A DNA stretch of 64,000 nucleotides from Phycisphaerales bacterium (GCA_022839625.1 JALHJL010000003.1:90083-154082), one strand, 5' to 3'; positions 35,096-45,799 are shown, numbered from the stretch's first letter. Notes: a model not told the origin generated them from the sequence alone. Numbers and translations are program-made.

Positions 35096-35635
35096 CTATA
35101 CGGATTGTAGCAATCCCGGCGGCGCGGCCAGCGCGCGAAACGCCTCGAGCAGCCTGCGGTGCCGGCGACGCCGAACGCCAAAGCCCAGCGCGTCCATCTC
35201 GCGCTCGGCGTCCGCGACGGACAGGCCCTGCACGCGCACCCGGTACAACGCGCAGAACAGCAACGTGCGCTGCTGTCCCAGGCGGCAGTGCACAAGCACC
35301 GGCTGGCGTTCGGGAGACCGAAAGAGATCGAGAAACTGCTCCACCTGCGCGCTGGTCGGCGGGTTCTTGTGATTGCAGGGAATGGGCACAAATGCCACGT
35401 CCCGCACGCGGCAGACTTCACGCTCCGCCTGTTCCCAGGCATCCGGATCATCTTCGTCGCGCACCCCGCGCAGGCTGACAACCGTTCGCAGTCCGCACCG
35501 CGCGATCAGCCCCTCAAGCTCCGCCGGGGTCGGCTGCCCACAGCGATACAGCGCACCTTCAGCGACCACGCCGAAGTGCTTCAAACCATCGTACGGCGTG
35601 CGAAACAGGCGACGAATGAAGCGCGGCACGATCAC
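35096..35635 (-). CDS. Dual-specificity/tyrosine phosphatase-like protein
   Basis: About 179 residues from GTG 35635, which has GGAGAG about 8 nt upstream. The longer open frame to 35767 runs into the neighbouring gene and is Arg-rich noise. The signature CX5R loop is 'VHCRLGQQRT', with 'YRCGQPTPAELEGLIARCGL' and 'TVVSLRG' typical of Siw14/DSP-like cysteine phosphatases. Such enzymes hydrolyse phospho-Tyr/Ser or inositol polyphosphates. The general-acid Asp is not obvious. It lies 46 bp after the upstream lipoprotein gene and about 200 bp before parB. Confidence 0.82.
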   Translation of the reverse strand: MIVPRFIRRLFRTPYDGLKHFGVVAEGALYRCGQPTPAELEGLIARCGLRTVVSLRGVRDEDDPDAWEQAEREVCRVRDVAFVPIPCNHKNPPTSAQVEQFLDLFRSPERQPVLVHCRLGQQRTLLFCALYRVRVQGLSVADAEREMDALGFGVRRRRHRRLLEAFRALAAPPGLLQSV

Positions 35636-35681
35636 GCCCGGACTCTCCGAGAATCTCAGTTCGCAGCGCGGCGGGAAGCGG

Positions 35682-36905
35682 TTACTGCGACGCGACCAGC
35701 TGGAACGTCGCCGCGTTCTCCGCCACTTTTTGACCCAGTTTATCGGCGAGCGTGATTTTCGCCACATACTGGCCAGGCGGAAGTGTGGTAGGCAGGCGGA
35801 TCAGGCGGGGGATGAAACAATCATGGCGGCGGTTCCGGCAACGGTCGATGATGTTGGCGTCCTTGATCTCCAGCATCGTGTCGCCGGCGCGGTTCAGGAT
35901 CGTGGTCGTCATGTCAAAGCTGCTGACGTACATGTCGTCCCGCAGCTCGCTGACGAAATCGCGGACCTCGCAATACAGGACGAACTCGGCCGGGGTGCCG
36001 GCCAGGAAGCGTGCCGGCTCCAAGGCATCGTACTGCCCGAAGCTCCGTACCGCCGAGCAAATCCGCACCGTGGGCATACTGAGGTCGCTCAGGCGCTGCA
36101 GCGACCGGCGCAGCTCGTCCAGTTCCCGGGCGGCAGCGCCCGCCGCGCGGGACGGATCCCCCATGTGCCAGTCGCGGACCGCGATCCAGGCCTCCACGAA
36201 CCGAATGGCGAGCTCCTGCTGCTCGGCCGTCACAAGGGTGAGAGGCGCGCGAGCCCGCTCGTAGTCCCCGGCCATCACCCACAACATCCGGCGGTCGAGT
36301 TGCTCACGGAACGAGCTGTCCTCGCCGGGCAGCGACTGCTCGAGGAATTCCCGCAGCGAAGTCGACGCCGTACGTGCGTACGCCGGCGCATTGATCTGCG
36401 GCGCCCCTGGCTCGGGCAGCGTGCCCGGGGCGTCGGGAGCAGGCCGAACCAGCACCTCCGCCAGCGCCGGCGGAGCGACGGTGCTCGGTGGGGCTGTGGC
36501 CGCTGAGAGTCCCCGGTCTGGGTCGCCGTCCGCGCCAGAATGAACCGCTGGCGCGCCGGGGCTCTCCCAAGGGTCAGCCGCCCCGTCTCTCGATATGGGG
36601 AACTCAATATCAGCAGCCTGCGTGGTTGGCGAACTCCCGTGGGCGGCTAAGTTGCCATCGGCGTTGCCGCGCTGGTCGGCCGCCTCGACACGGTCAACCC
36701 ACTTGAGGACCGCCTGGGCCACCTCGTCGTTCCGCCCCTGGTCGTCGGTAATATCATTCCCAGAAACGACTTGTGGTCCTTCTGAGGGCTGATCGCTCTG
36801 GTTCGATCCCTGGTGCCCCGTGGGCGGCGCCGTCATCCACGTGCAGCCTGCGGCGAGAAGCAGTACGCATGGGAGTAACCGTCTTTGTCGAAACCGCGCA
36901 TCCAT
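35682..36905 (-). CDS. Lipoprotein, unknown function
   Basis: About 407 residues from ATG 36905. The signal segment 'RRLLPCVLLLAAGC' ends in a lipobox-like Cys at 20. A long disordered Ser/Gln/Pro/Asp-rich linker follows (about 25-190). The folded C-terminal part (about 195-407) has a helical portion ('EQQELAIRFVEAWIAVRDW') and a beta portion ('FVLYCEVRDFVSELRDDMYV', 'LPPGQYVAKITLADKLGQKV') resembling an accessory beta-sandwich. I do not recognise the family. The adjacent TPR protein also has a 'stimulus to strand' design, which suggests an envelope function. Confidence 0.65.
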   Translation of the reverse strand: MDARFRQRRLLPCVLLLAAGCTWMTAPPTGHQGSNQSDQPSEGPQVVSGNDITDDQGRNDEVAQAVLKWVDRVEAADQRGNADGNLAAHGSSPTTQAADIEFPISRDGAADPWESPGAPAVHSGADGDPDRGLSAATAPPSTVAPPALAEVLVRPAPDAPGTLPEPGAPQINAPAYARTASTSLREFLEQSLPGEDSSFREQLDRRMLWVMAGDYERARAPLTLVTAEQQELAIRFVEAWIAVRDWHMGDPSRAAGAAARELDELRRSLQRLSDLSMPTVRICSAVRSFGQYDALEPARFLAGTPAEFVLYCEVRDFVSELRDDMYVSSFDMTTTILNRAGDTMLEIKDANIIDRCRNRRHDCFIPRLIRLPTTLPPGQYVAKITLADKLGQKVAENAATFQLVASQ

Positions 36906-37008
36906 GCAGCAGCCCTGTCTGTGCGAGCGACGGGCCACAGCCCTGGGCGGACCCTGCAGTCGAACGGCGGCGCCCCCTCTTGGAGCCATCACGGGAGGGC
37001 CCGGGCCG

Positions 37009-38001
37009 TTAACGACTGGCCAGCCTGGCCAGCATCAGCTCGACACCCGTATCTATCGACCGCACACCCGATTTGGCTTGTGAGTCCAAGTCGGCGGCTG
37101 CCGCCAGGACGCGGCGCAGAAAGGCCGGGGAGTAGCGCTTGAGGATCGCTTCGAGCTCGCGTTCCCGGCGCCACATCAGCACCTTGGGAGCGATTTCGGA
37201 TATGCCGGCTCCTTCACGGAGCATTCGGTGGGCGCTCAGCCACTGACGCACCCGGTACGCCACTCCGCCAAGGGCTTTGAAGACGGCGCCAGGGTCCGTG
37301 GCGAGTACCTGGTGCCACAGCCGCAACGCCTCGGGCAGGCGGCCCGCCGCCGCGGCATCCATCGCGGCGAACACGCGTTCCTCGCGGGTCTGGCCGACGA
37401 GTTCGGAGACATCGCGCTCGGTGATCGTCGGCCGATCGCCGGCGTACAGGACGAGCTTCTCGACTTCAGAGACCAGGAGCCCGGTATCCGGGCCCACGAA
37501 GTCGACGAGCTGCGCCGCTGCCACGGGTTCGAGCCGCTTGCCGCGTGCGTCGGCCTGGTCGGTCACAAATTCCAGCAGGGCCCGGCCGACGAGCTTCTTG
37601 CACTCGACCATAACGCCGCCGGCCGCGGCCGCTGCTTTGTAGAGGCGAGTGGTCTTGGGGAAGGTGCGGCACTCGAGGATGAGGGTACCGGTGGGCGCGG
37701 GCTTGAGGAGGTACTTCTCGAGCTTCTCGCGATGAGCGGTGACGAAGGCGTCGGCCTCGCGGATGCGGATGACACGCCGGGGGGCGAGAAACGGCAGCGT
37801 CGCGAGATCGTCGAGAACGCCGGCGAGCGAGGGGCCGCCCTGGTCGGCCGGCCGTTGCCCGTCGTACTCGGCGTAGGCCAGGCTGCGATCGACGCCGGCC
37901 GGCAGCAGCCGGTCGAGGGCGTCGGCTATGGCGGCGGCTTTGCGGTGGTCGTCGTCCCCGAAGGCAACCATGATGGGCGGGATTGGGGTTGGTCGTGCCA
38001 T
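37009..38001 (-). CDS. holA: DNA polymerase III subunit delta
   Basis: 330 residues from ATG 38001; an internal ATG (37971) is the other option. 'MVAFGDDDHRKAAAIADAL' is the usual N-terminus (compare 'YGDDEFLRREA'). 'PFLAPRRVIRIREADAFV', 'GTLILECRTFPKTTRLYK' and 'LVSEVEKLVLYAGDR..IT..DV' follow the delta pattern. It ends in a helical collar-type domain. Delta opens the beta sliding clamp in the clamp-loader complex. The start overlaps the end of the TPR gene by 76 bp (46 bp with the later start). Confidence 0.9.
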   Translation of the reverse strand: MARPTPIPPIMVAFGDDDHRKAAAIADALDRLLPAGVDRSLAYAEYDGQRPADQGGPSLAGVLDDLATLPFLAPRRVIRIREADAFVTAHREKLEKYLLKPAPTGTLILECRTFPKTTRLYKAAAAAGGVMVECKKLVGRALLEFVTDQADARGKRLEPVAAAQLVDFVGPDTGLLVSEVEKLVLYAGDRPTITERDVSELVGQTREERVFAAMDAAAAGRLPEALRLWHQVLATDPGAVFKALGGVAYRVRQWLSAHRMLREGAGISEIAPKVLMWRRERELEAILKRYSPAFLRRVLAAAADLDSQAKSGVRSIDTGVELMLARLASR

Positions 38002-39233
38002 GTGTCGCCGGTTGCGGGCTGCGTTTCGGATACGGACCGGCTGGCGAAGTACTCCAGCCGGCGCCGCGCGTTGTCGCGCAGCGTCTGGTCCGCGTCGCGC
38101 GCGGTCAGCACCTGCCGCCACGCCGCGAGCGCCTGCGCCGTGTTGCCAAGCCGGTGCTCGATGTCGCCGCTGCGCAGCCACACTTGCCCGGCCTCGGGCT
38201 GGAGCCGCTGCAACTGCGACATGTACTCGCGGGCAAGAGAATACTGTTTCTGCGTGGCGGCGACCAGCGCCAGGGCGTCCAGGGCGCCGACGTGATCGGC
38301 ACGCCGGTCGAGGGCGGCCCGGAGGCAACCGCCGGCTTCCTCGTACCGTCCGGCGCGATACAGCGCGAGCCCCAGATCGACCAGCGTATCCACGTCGTCC
38401 GGCGCAAGCGCCAGCGCGTCCTCGAGGCGCGCCGCGGCAAGCGCGAAGCGCCCCTCGGCCATGAAGTCAACGGCCCGCTGGCGTAGCCGTTGCGCCTCGG
38501 CGGAAAGCGGCGCGGGGAACTCGCTGGCCGGCGGCTCGGGCGGGGGAGCAGGCTGCGTTGCGGCCGGTGGCTCGGGCGGCGGCTCCGGCAGAGGGGGAAC
38601 GGCGACATTGGACACCTCGGCCGAGACCATGTTGCCCGCCAGGTCCGTGACGACGACGCGCAAGTCGATCGCGGGCCGCGTGCAGGCCGGCACGGAGCCA
38701 GCGATGTGCTCGTCAACGACGCTCGCAACGCCCGCGTCGGTCCAGTGCCGCGCGTCGTCCCGATAAAAGAGCCGCACGCCGGCGGGGGAGAGGTTCTCCT
38801 CGACCAGCGCCGCCCGGAGCGTGACACGATGACCGCACTCGTCGGCGGGCGCGATTTCCGCGCCGTCGATCTGGAGCAACGGCGGAAGCGTGTCCACGAT
38901 GACGGTGGCGGCGGGGCGGGCTCCTGGAGACGGCGGCAAGTTGGAGGCGCCGGCAGCATTCTGGAGGACTACGTAGAAGTCATAGCGGCCGTCGCCGGGA
39001 GCGGAATATCGCAGAGTGTGTTTCCCGTCGAGCGTGACTTGCGCAGCCTGCCACGTGCGGCCCGCGTCCGTCGATACCCAGACGCGCACCTCATCGACCG
39101 GCGCGTCGCTCGCCGCCCGGTACTCGAGCATGATCTCGCGCGACGCGAGGAACTGGGGCGGGGCCGCGAGTACGGCGGCGAGCGGGGCTAGGCCCAGCAT
39201 CGCAACGATCCACTTCTTCGCAGGCGTCTTCAT
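37926..39233 (-). CDS. Secreted TPR-repeat protein with Ig-like domain
   Basis: About 435 residues from ATG 39233. The signal segment 'KKWIVAMLGLAPLAAVLA' precedes two beta-sandwich-like regions (about 35-220: 'VDEVRVWVSTDAGRTWQAAQ' and 'VRLFYRDDARHWTDAG'). A Pro/Ala/Glu linker (about 235-265) follows, then at least four TPR units (about 270-400), for example 'GRFALAAARLEDALALAPDD' and 'GRYEEAGGCLRAALDRRADH'. The C-terminus (about 400-435) is low complexity. The role is probably protein-protein contact in the envelope. It is the first gene of the leftward block that runs to memo. Confidence 0.75.
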   Translation of the reverse strand: MKTPAKKWIVAMLGLAPLAAVLAAPPQFLASREIMLEYRAASDAPVDEVRVWVSTDAGRTWQAAQVTLDGKHTLRYSAPGDGRYDFYVVLQNAAGASNLPPSPGARPAATVIVDTLPPLLQIDGAEIAPADECGHRVTLRAALVEENLSPAGVRLFYRDDARHWTDAGVASVVDEHIAGSVPACTRPAIDLRVVVTDLAGNMVSAEVSNVAVPPLPEPPPEPPAATQPAPPPEPPASEFPAPLSAEAQRLRQRAVDFMAEGRFALAAARLEDALALAPDDVDTLVDLGLALYRAGRYEEAGGCLRAALDRRADHVGALDALALVAATQKQYSLAREYMSQLQRLQPEAGQVWLRSGDIEHRLGNTAQALAAWRQVLTARDADQTLRDNARRRLEYFASRSVSETQPATGDTWHDQPQSRPSWLPSGTTTTAKPPP

Positions 39234-39364
39234 GAGCGGCAATGTGGCACCACCAGTCCGCCGGTCCACAGCGTTTATCGGCAAACCGCGGGTCTTGAGG
39301 CCGCTCGTGCGCAATCTCGGCATACAATGAGGGGCCCGCGGCTGAGCCGGCGAGGAGTGATGTC

Positions 39365-41029
39365 GTGCGCGTGCCAAAGTGCTTCCGCCTGGGGACATTC
39401 CTGAGGGCCGGGGCGGCCCTGTGCACGTGGGCGGCAGTTGCTGCGCGGGCGGAGTCCCTGGCATATGTCGTGACGCCGGAACCGGGACAGGGTCGCGTGC
39501 GGGTCGAGCTGACGTGGCAGACCTCCGGGCGGTCGGCGTCGCGCCTGTGCGTGGCGCCGCGGTGCGGGACAGTTGCGGACGTTCCGGCGCTGCTGCAAGA
39601 CATCAAGTTCGGCGGCGCCACCGGGGCACGCCGCGACAGGGCGTGCTGGCAGTTGTCCCACGCGCGGGGTGCGGAACTGCGCTGTGAGTACACCGTTGAT
39701 CCCGGACAGACGGACTTCGACTGGAGCACCACGCATCACCCCATCGCGACCAGGACTTTCTTCCACGGACTTGGCAGCGCCTTCCTGGCGACGCCCGGCC
39801 CGGACGGCGGGCAGCCGGAGGAATACGAGGTCATCTTGCGCTGGAAGCTCCCGGGCGAGTGGAAGGCGATCTGCTCGTGGGGCGCGGGGCCGAGCGTCGG
39901 CGCGCTGCTCAAGCCCGAGGACGTCCGGCAGTCCGTGTACCTCGCGGGCCGGTTTGCGGTGCACCGAACGCTGGTGCCCGGCGCCGATGAGCTGACCATC
40001 GCGATGGTCGATCGATTCGACTTCAGCCCCGCCGAGTTTGCGGGCCGCGCGGCGGCGATCATCGCGGACCAGTGCACGTTCATGCAGGAGACCGCGTTTC
40101 CGCCCTTCCTCGTGACGGCGATTCCCGTCGGCCCGCCGGTGCAGGCCGGCGACCTGCGGATGGCCGGGATGGGGCTGTATCACAGTTTCGCGTTGTGCAT
40201 CTCGCCGCGGGCGATGTTGACGGACGGCGTGGAGCACCTGTTTGCCCACGAGCTGTTCCACACGTGGAATGGCCGGCTGTTGCAGGCTGAGGAGCCCGAG
40301 GAATTGGTGTACTGGTTCATAGAGGGCTTCACCGACTACTACGCGCTGCGGATTCTGTTTGAGTCCGAACGGTGGACGGCAAACGTTTACGCGAGTTGGA
40401 TCAATCGCCACCTGCGCGAGTACCAGGCCAACCCCGCGCGCAACGCGACCAACGAGCAGATCCGGGCAGGTTACTGGAAGGAGCGCCAGACGGTCGGCGA
40501 AGTGCCGTATCAGCGCGGGCTGCTGCTCGGGCTGCGGTGGCACAAGCTGGCGCGCGACCGCGGGAACGCCAGCGGGATCGATGCCCTACTGCACGAGCTG
40601 ATCCGGCGGGCACGTAGGGGCGACGTGCGCATCTGCAACGAGACGCTGCGCGAACGGGGGCGGGCCGTGCTGGGGGAGTGGTTCGCGGCGGAGTTCGACC
40701 GGTACGTGTTGCGGGCGGAGACGGTGGAGGTGCCGCGCGATGCGCTGGCGCCCGCGCTGGTCGGCCGGGTGACGCAAAGCTACGAGTACGTGCTCGGGTT
40801 TGACCGCGAGCGCTCCGTTCGCGAGCAGCGTGTGCGCGGGTTGGTCGCGGGTTCGCCGGCGGCCAGGGCCGGTCTGCGCGAGGGCGACGACCTGGTGGGC
40901 TGGGACATCCACGGCGAGACGGACCGGGAGATCCAGTTGCAGGTTCTGCGGAGAGGGCAGGTCACGACGATCCGCTACCTGCCGCGCGGCACGCGGCACG
41001 CGGTCATGCAATTCACGCCGGCGACGTAG
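39365..41029 (+). CDS. M61-family (glycyl aminopeptidase-like) secreted metallopeptidase with PDZ domain
   Basis: 554 residues from GTG 39365; GAGGAG lies about 8 nt upstream. An N-terminal signal segment (about 10-29) and a beta-rich domain (about 30-210) precede the gluzincin core. HEXXH is in 'LFAHELFHTWNG' and the third ligand Glu in 'WFIEGFTDYYAL'. A helical domain (about 330-440) and a C-terminal PDZ (about 470-550, 'GLVAGSPAARAGLREGDDLV') follow. M61 enzymes trim N-terminal Gly/Ala residues in the periplasm. A TACAAT box at 39323-39328 could be the -10 element. Confidence 0.9.
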   Translation: MRVPKCFRLGTFLRAGAALCTWAAVAARAESLAYVVTPEPGQGRVRVELTWQTSGRSASRLCVAPRCGTVADVPALLQDIKFGGATGARRDRACWQLSHARGAELRCEYTVDPGQTDFDWSTTHHPIATRTFFHGLGSAFLATPGPDGGQPEEYEVILRWKLPGEWKAICSWGAGPSVGALLKPEDVRQSVYLAGRFAVHRTLVPGADELTIAMVDRFDFSPAEFAGRAAAIIADQCTFMQETAFPPFLVTAIPVGPPVQAGDLRMAGMGLYHSFALCISPRAMLTDGVEHLFAHELFHTWNGRLLQAEEPEELVYWFIEGFTDYYALRILFESERWTANVYASWINRHLREYQANPARNATNEQIRAGYWKERQTVGEVPYQRGLLLGLRWHKLARDRGNASGIDALLHELIRRARRGDVRICNETLRERGRAVLGEWFAAEFDRYVLRAETVEVPRDALAPALVGRVTQSYEYVLGFDRERSVREQRVRGLVAGSPAARAGLREGDDLVGWDIHGETDREIQLQVLRRGQVTTIRYLPRGTRHAVMQFTPAT

Positions 41030-41120
41030 CGTCCGCGCCGGCGCGCAGCGCTCGGCGGGTGGCCCGAGGAGGCAGCGGCCGACCGCCGGGGCGGCCAGTC
41101 CGAACCGCAAGCCCACGGCG

Positions 41121-42320
41121 TCAGAACTGCATCGTCCGCGGCGGGGCGGCGGCGAAGCGGGACAGCGCCTCTGTTTCGACCGTTACGCCGAGCCCAAATC
41201 CGGCCCGCGGACGCACCCGGCCACGGAAGCCGAAACGGATCGGCCGGCGGGTCACGTCGGCACGGAGCAGAAACCGTCCGAAAGCTCCTTCGACGAAGCG
41301 TACCTTGGGGCACGCTTCGAGGAACGCGACGCCCGCCGCGCTCAGGATGCTTGTCTCGCCGACGAGGCATCCGAGCTGGACGTGCAGGTCCGCGGCAAGC
41401 GCCAGCCGGGCGATGCGGAGGGCCGGCATCAGCCCGCCGTTCTTGGCGATGCGGATGTTCAGCACACGGACGCCGCCGCCCTCGATTAGCCGCTGCGCAT
41501 CGCTGAGCGTGAGGAGCGACTCGTCCACGATGAGGTCGCAGCTCGTTTGTTCGGCGAGATAGGGCAGGTCCGCGTCGTCCGCGTCGGACATGGGCTGCTC
41601 AAGCGCGCAGACACCGCAGCGTTCGAGTGTCGCGAGCGCGGTGTTGGCCTCCGCCAGCGACCAGCGGCCGTTGGCATCGACCCGCAGGGTGGCCTTGTTC
41701 CGCTCGAGGGCGCGGCCGAGTACCTCGTACGTCCATTTCAGGTGTTCCTCCCAGCCCGCGGTCGCCACCTTGAGCTTGAAGTCACGCAGCCCGTAGCAGC
41801 GCTGCCCGCGCAGGAACGTCTTCAGCCGCCGCTCCGACCGTCCGACGACGATACCCGAGTAGCGGGCGGTCTCCAGGCACCCGGGCGCACCAAACCCCGG
41901 CAAGCCCATCCACCCCACGACGTCGGCCGGCCGACGGCGGAAAGCGCGGCACGCCAGGTCCAGGAGCGCCAGCTCGATGGCGGTCCGTGCCGCCGACACG
42001 ACTCGACCGCTCACCTGAACCGGCAGCGCCTCGATGAATTCCAAAGCGGCCGCAAAGGTCTGCGGCCGGAAGCTGCTCAGCCGCGGGGCAAACAGGTTGG
42101 CCAGGTCTTCGCCGACCGATTCCGGCGTTTCGCCGGTCACGTACGGGCGGGCCAGCGTCTCCCCGTAGCCGACCTCGTGCGCGTACGGTGCACCGCCGAC
42201 CGCTTCCACGATGATCGGGTCGGCCACATCGCGCGCGGCGGCGGCGTGCTCGAAGCGGAAGCGCAGCGGGATTGCGAGGCGGTGGACACGCAGGCAGCGG
42301 ACCTGAAGGGGCGCGTTCAT
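41121..42320 (-). CDS. Enolase-superfamily enzyme (muconate-cycloisomerase subgroup; epimerase or OSBS-like)
   Basis: 399 residues from ATG 42320. The barrel carries the MLE-subgroup set: KxK in 'DFKLKVA' (about 205), Asp in 'LRVDANGRW' (about 235), Glu in 'CALEQPM', Asp in 'LIVDESL' and Lys in 'IRIAKNGG'. Members include dipeptide epimerases, N-succinylamino acid racemases, o-succinylbenzoate synthases and cycloisomerases. Specificity cannot be assigned. The start overlaps the stop of the upstream phosphate-binding-type lipoprotein gene (ATGA), so the two are translationally coupled. Confidence 0.85.
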   Translation of the reverse strand: MNAPLQVRCLRVHRLAIPLRFRFEHAAAARDVADPIIVEAVGGAPYAHEVGYGETLARPYVTGETPESVGEDLANLFAPRLSSFRPQTFAAALEFIEALPVQVSGRVVSAARTAIELALLDLACRAFRRRPADVVGWMGLPGFGAPGCLETARYSGIVVGRSERRLKTFLRGQRCYGLRDFKLKVATAGWEEHLKWTYEVLGRALERNKATLRVDANGRWSLAEANTALATLERCGVCALEQPMSDADDADLPYLAEQTSCDLIVDESLLTLSDAQRLIEGGGVRVLNIRIAKNGGLMPALRIARLALAADLHVQLGCLVGETSILSAAGVAFLEACPKVRFVEGAFGRFLLRADVTRRPIRFGFRGRVRPRAGFGLGVTVETEALSRFAAAPPRTMQF

Positions 42321-43213
42321 GGGGGCAGGGGCACGGCGGAGCGATCGAGCGCGACGGACCATACGTCGGTCTCCTCAATCGCCCGGCGGCCCTCCTCGCT
42401 GAACAGGTAGTCGAGCACGGCCTCGACGGCGTCGCTCGGCGGATCGAGGTAGTAGACGTAGATCAACTTCGCCAGACCGTAGCGCTCCGATTCGATCGCT
42501 TCGAGCGACGGGAACACGGGCGGCGAGTGCCGCTCCATGCGCAGCCCAAGGTATCGAGCCTCCTCATCGTGGCCGATGCTGGCGAACCCGAGCCCCAGCG
42601 GGTCCGCAGCGACCATTGCGACGACCTCGGCGTCGGAGTCCAGGACTTCCCAGGTCGGGTCCGCGAACCAGATGTTGGCGATCGGGCTGAGCACCATTCC
42701 GCCGCGCGTGCTCTTACCCGGGCCGTACAGGTTGATCGGCCCCTGCAACTCGGGGATCTGGTCGCCGGCCAGCTCAGCCCAGTCCTTGATTCGCTTCTGA
42801 AAGACGAGTCGGACGTGCCGGGCGAAGATCGCATCCAGCGGGTTGCTGGGGTGGACGTAGAGCGCGTAGCCGTAGAAGGCGACCCGGCGCCCCTCGATCT
42901 CGTGCTCGCCGAACTGGTCCAGCTCGCGCTTTGTGATGGGCCGGTCGGTGCAGGCCAGGTCGCACTCGCCGCGGGCCAGGTTCTCGAAGCCGTGCTGCGA
43001 CATGTAGACGGGGGAGACCTTGGTCACGGCAAAGCCGCGCGACTCGGTCGCTTGCAACCACGACTCGATCAGCTCGACCGGGATTTGCGCTCCGCCCAGC
43101 GCGATCCGGACGGACGGAGCACCCGGCTGACAGCCGGTCAGCCAGAGGGGCAAGAGGCCGAGCAGCAGCGGGCCGGCGGCTCCACGCAGCCGGCCTATTC
43201 CCTGTTTTCGCAC
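42317..43213 (-). CDS. PstS-like periplasmic binding lipoprotein
   Basis: About 298 residues from GTG 43213. The signal segment ends in a canonical lipobox 'LWLTGC' (Cys about 25). The mature part has the type II binding-protein layout of phosphate-binding (PBP-like) proteins: 'ARGECDLACTDRPITKREL', 'YALYVHPSNPLDAIF', 'WAELAG' and 'GHDEEARYLGLR', ending in 'LDYLFSEEGRRAIEE'. PstS proteins feed Pst ABC importers, but no pst genes are adjacent. It could bind another small anion. The longer upstream open frame runs antisense through asnS and is not used. A TATAGT box (plus 43232-43237) could be its -10. Confidence 0.82.
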   Translation of the reverse strand: MRKQGIGRLRGAAGPLLLGLLPLWLTGCQPGAPSVRIALGGAQIPVELIESWLQATESRGFAVTKVSPVYMSQHGFENLARGECDLACTDRPITKRELDQFGEHEIEGRRVAFYGYALYVHPSNPLDAIFARHVRLVFQKRIKDWAELAGDQIPELQGPINLYGPGKSTRGGMVLSPIANIWFADPTWEVLDSDAEVVAMVAADPLGLGFASIGHDEEARYLGLRMERHSPPVFPSLEAIESERYGLAKLIYVYYLDPPSDAVEAVLDYLFSEEGRRAIEETDVWSVALDRSAVPLPP

Positions 43214-43241
43214 CGCCGCCCCGCGTCGTACACTATAGGGC

Positions 43242-43362
43242 GGTGCGCGATTCGGGAGCGCTATCAGAACGCGCCGCGCGAGCCAGCGCGTGGTCCAATA
43301 CGCGCTCGCTTGCGCTTCGCGTTCTGACGCCCGTAGCCGAATCGCGCACCGTGATTCAGCGT
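43242..43362. repeat. Foldback element family 2, copy 2 (complete)
   Basis: Outer arms 43242-43273 and 43318-43350 are inverted repeats. The first 14 bases (GGTGCGCGATTCGG) and last 10 (TCAGAACGCG) are identical and an 8-9 bp stretch between them differs. Inside, a second pair of 15-bp arms (13 of 15 matching) surrounds a loop containing 'GGTCCAATA'. The whole can fold into one long cruciform or RNA hairpin. Homology to the copy at 22991-23078 extends to 43362. It lies between the divergent lipoprotein and asnS genes and may carry or separate their promoters. Confidence 0.78.
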
Positions 43363-43429
43363 CTGGCCGGCAGCGGACCGGGCACTCCGGTGTCAGAGGC
43401 CGGCCGTCCCGCGGAAAGGAACGCGCACT

Positions 43430-44938
<1,509 letters not shown>

Positions 44939-44968
44939 GAGTAGTGGTCCGCGCGTGGGGGGACTTTC

Positions 44969-44998
44969 TTGCAGTGCGCTCGCGCTTAACGCTATGAT
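44969..44998 (+). promoter_or_regulatory. Candidate promoter of the Doc module
   Basis: TTGCAG (44969-44974) and TATGAT (44993-44998) are separated by 18 bp, about 37 bp before the GTG start at 45035. The -10 matches the sigma-70 consensus at five of six positions, the -35 at three. Confidence 0.5.
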
Positions 44999-45034
44999 GC
45001 CGAACGTGTTGCGGCCGTTCCGACGGCGGAGGAT

Positions 45035-45799
45035 GTGGCCTTGGAATCCAACGTTCTCAGCACAGGCGATCTGCTTCATCACGTCGTGAAGTTCGGCATG
45101 GATGTTTATCCGCCGATCGAGATCGATAGCGAGCGTACGCGCCTCAATGTCTTCTACGAGGAGGCTCGCAACCGGTGGGGCGAGTTGTTCGAAAAGCTCA
45201 CCGCGAGCGACACCGAGTTCAAGATCTCCAAGGACTTCGCGCAGCGGCCCGGGAAGCGACCATCGATCCCGGTCGATACATTCGTCTTGACGCCGCGTGG
45301 CCCCGTGCTCGTCGTTCCGGTACTTCTGCCGCCGCCGGTCGAAGAGACCGGCCTGGAAGGCAAATGCACCGAGTTGTTCGACAACGTCCGCGCGCTGCTC
45401 TTCCCGGCCCTGGGCGTAAAGAGGGAGTGCCTGAAGGTCGGGATGGTTCGAGAGCTGGTATTTGATACAGGCGAAACGCCCTGCCAACACCTGGTTGCCA
45501 CTCAACGGTCATTTGCGGGAGCCGACCTTGTCGGAGGGAAGCGCCTGCTCATCTTTCGCGACCCGAGATGTAACCTGCGGGTTGAGCTGGAACCGCTCGA
45601 GATCACGAAGACCGTACAACTACCCGTAGGGGCAAACGTCCAGCAGCACGCAGGATATGGGGTACGGCTGCTGCTCGACGTGAATAATGCCGAAATCCGT
45701 CCGTTGACCGATGCCGATATCAGAAGCGTCCTGGAACGTGCGAGTAGCTTGTGGCCGGACGAATTGCTAGAATTTGTAAACGAAAGGAGTGCGCCGTGA
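45035..45799 (+). CDS. Unrecognised 254-aa protein, first gene of the Doc module
   Basis: Start GTG 45035. No signal peptide, membrane helix or known catalytic motif is visible. The predicted fold is mixed: an N-terminal helical part (about 5-60, 'LLHHVVKFGMDVYPPIE'), a central segment with 'PVLVVPVLLPPPVEE' and a C-terminal beta/alpha part ending 'DADIRSVLERASSLWPDELL'. It overlaps the next gene by 4 bp (GTGA). Base use is less GC-biased than in neighbouring genes, which suggests transfer. By position it could be a third component or regulator of the toxin module; no function can be assigned. Confidence 0.65.
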   Translation: MALESNVLSTGDLLHHVVKFGMDVYPPIEIDSERTRLNVFYEEARNRWGELFEKLTASDTEFKISKDFAQRPGKRPSIPVDTFVLTPRGPVLVVPVLLPPPVEETGLEGKCTELFDNVRALLFPALGVKRECLKVGMVRELVFDTGETPCQHLVATQRSFAGADLVGGKRLLIFRDPRCNLRVELEPLEITKTVQLPVGANVQQHAGYGVRLLLDVNNAEIRPLTDADIRSVLERASSLWPDELLEFVNERSAP

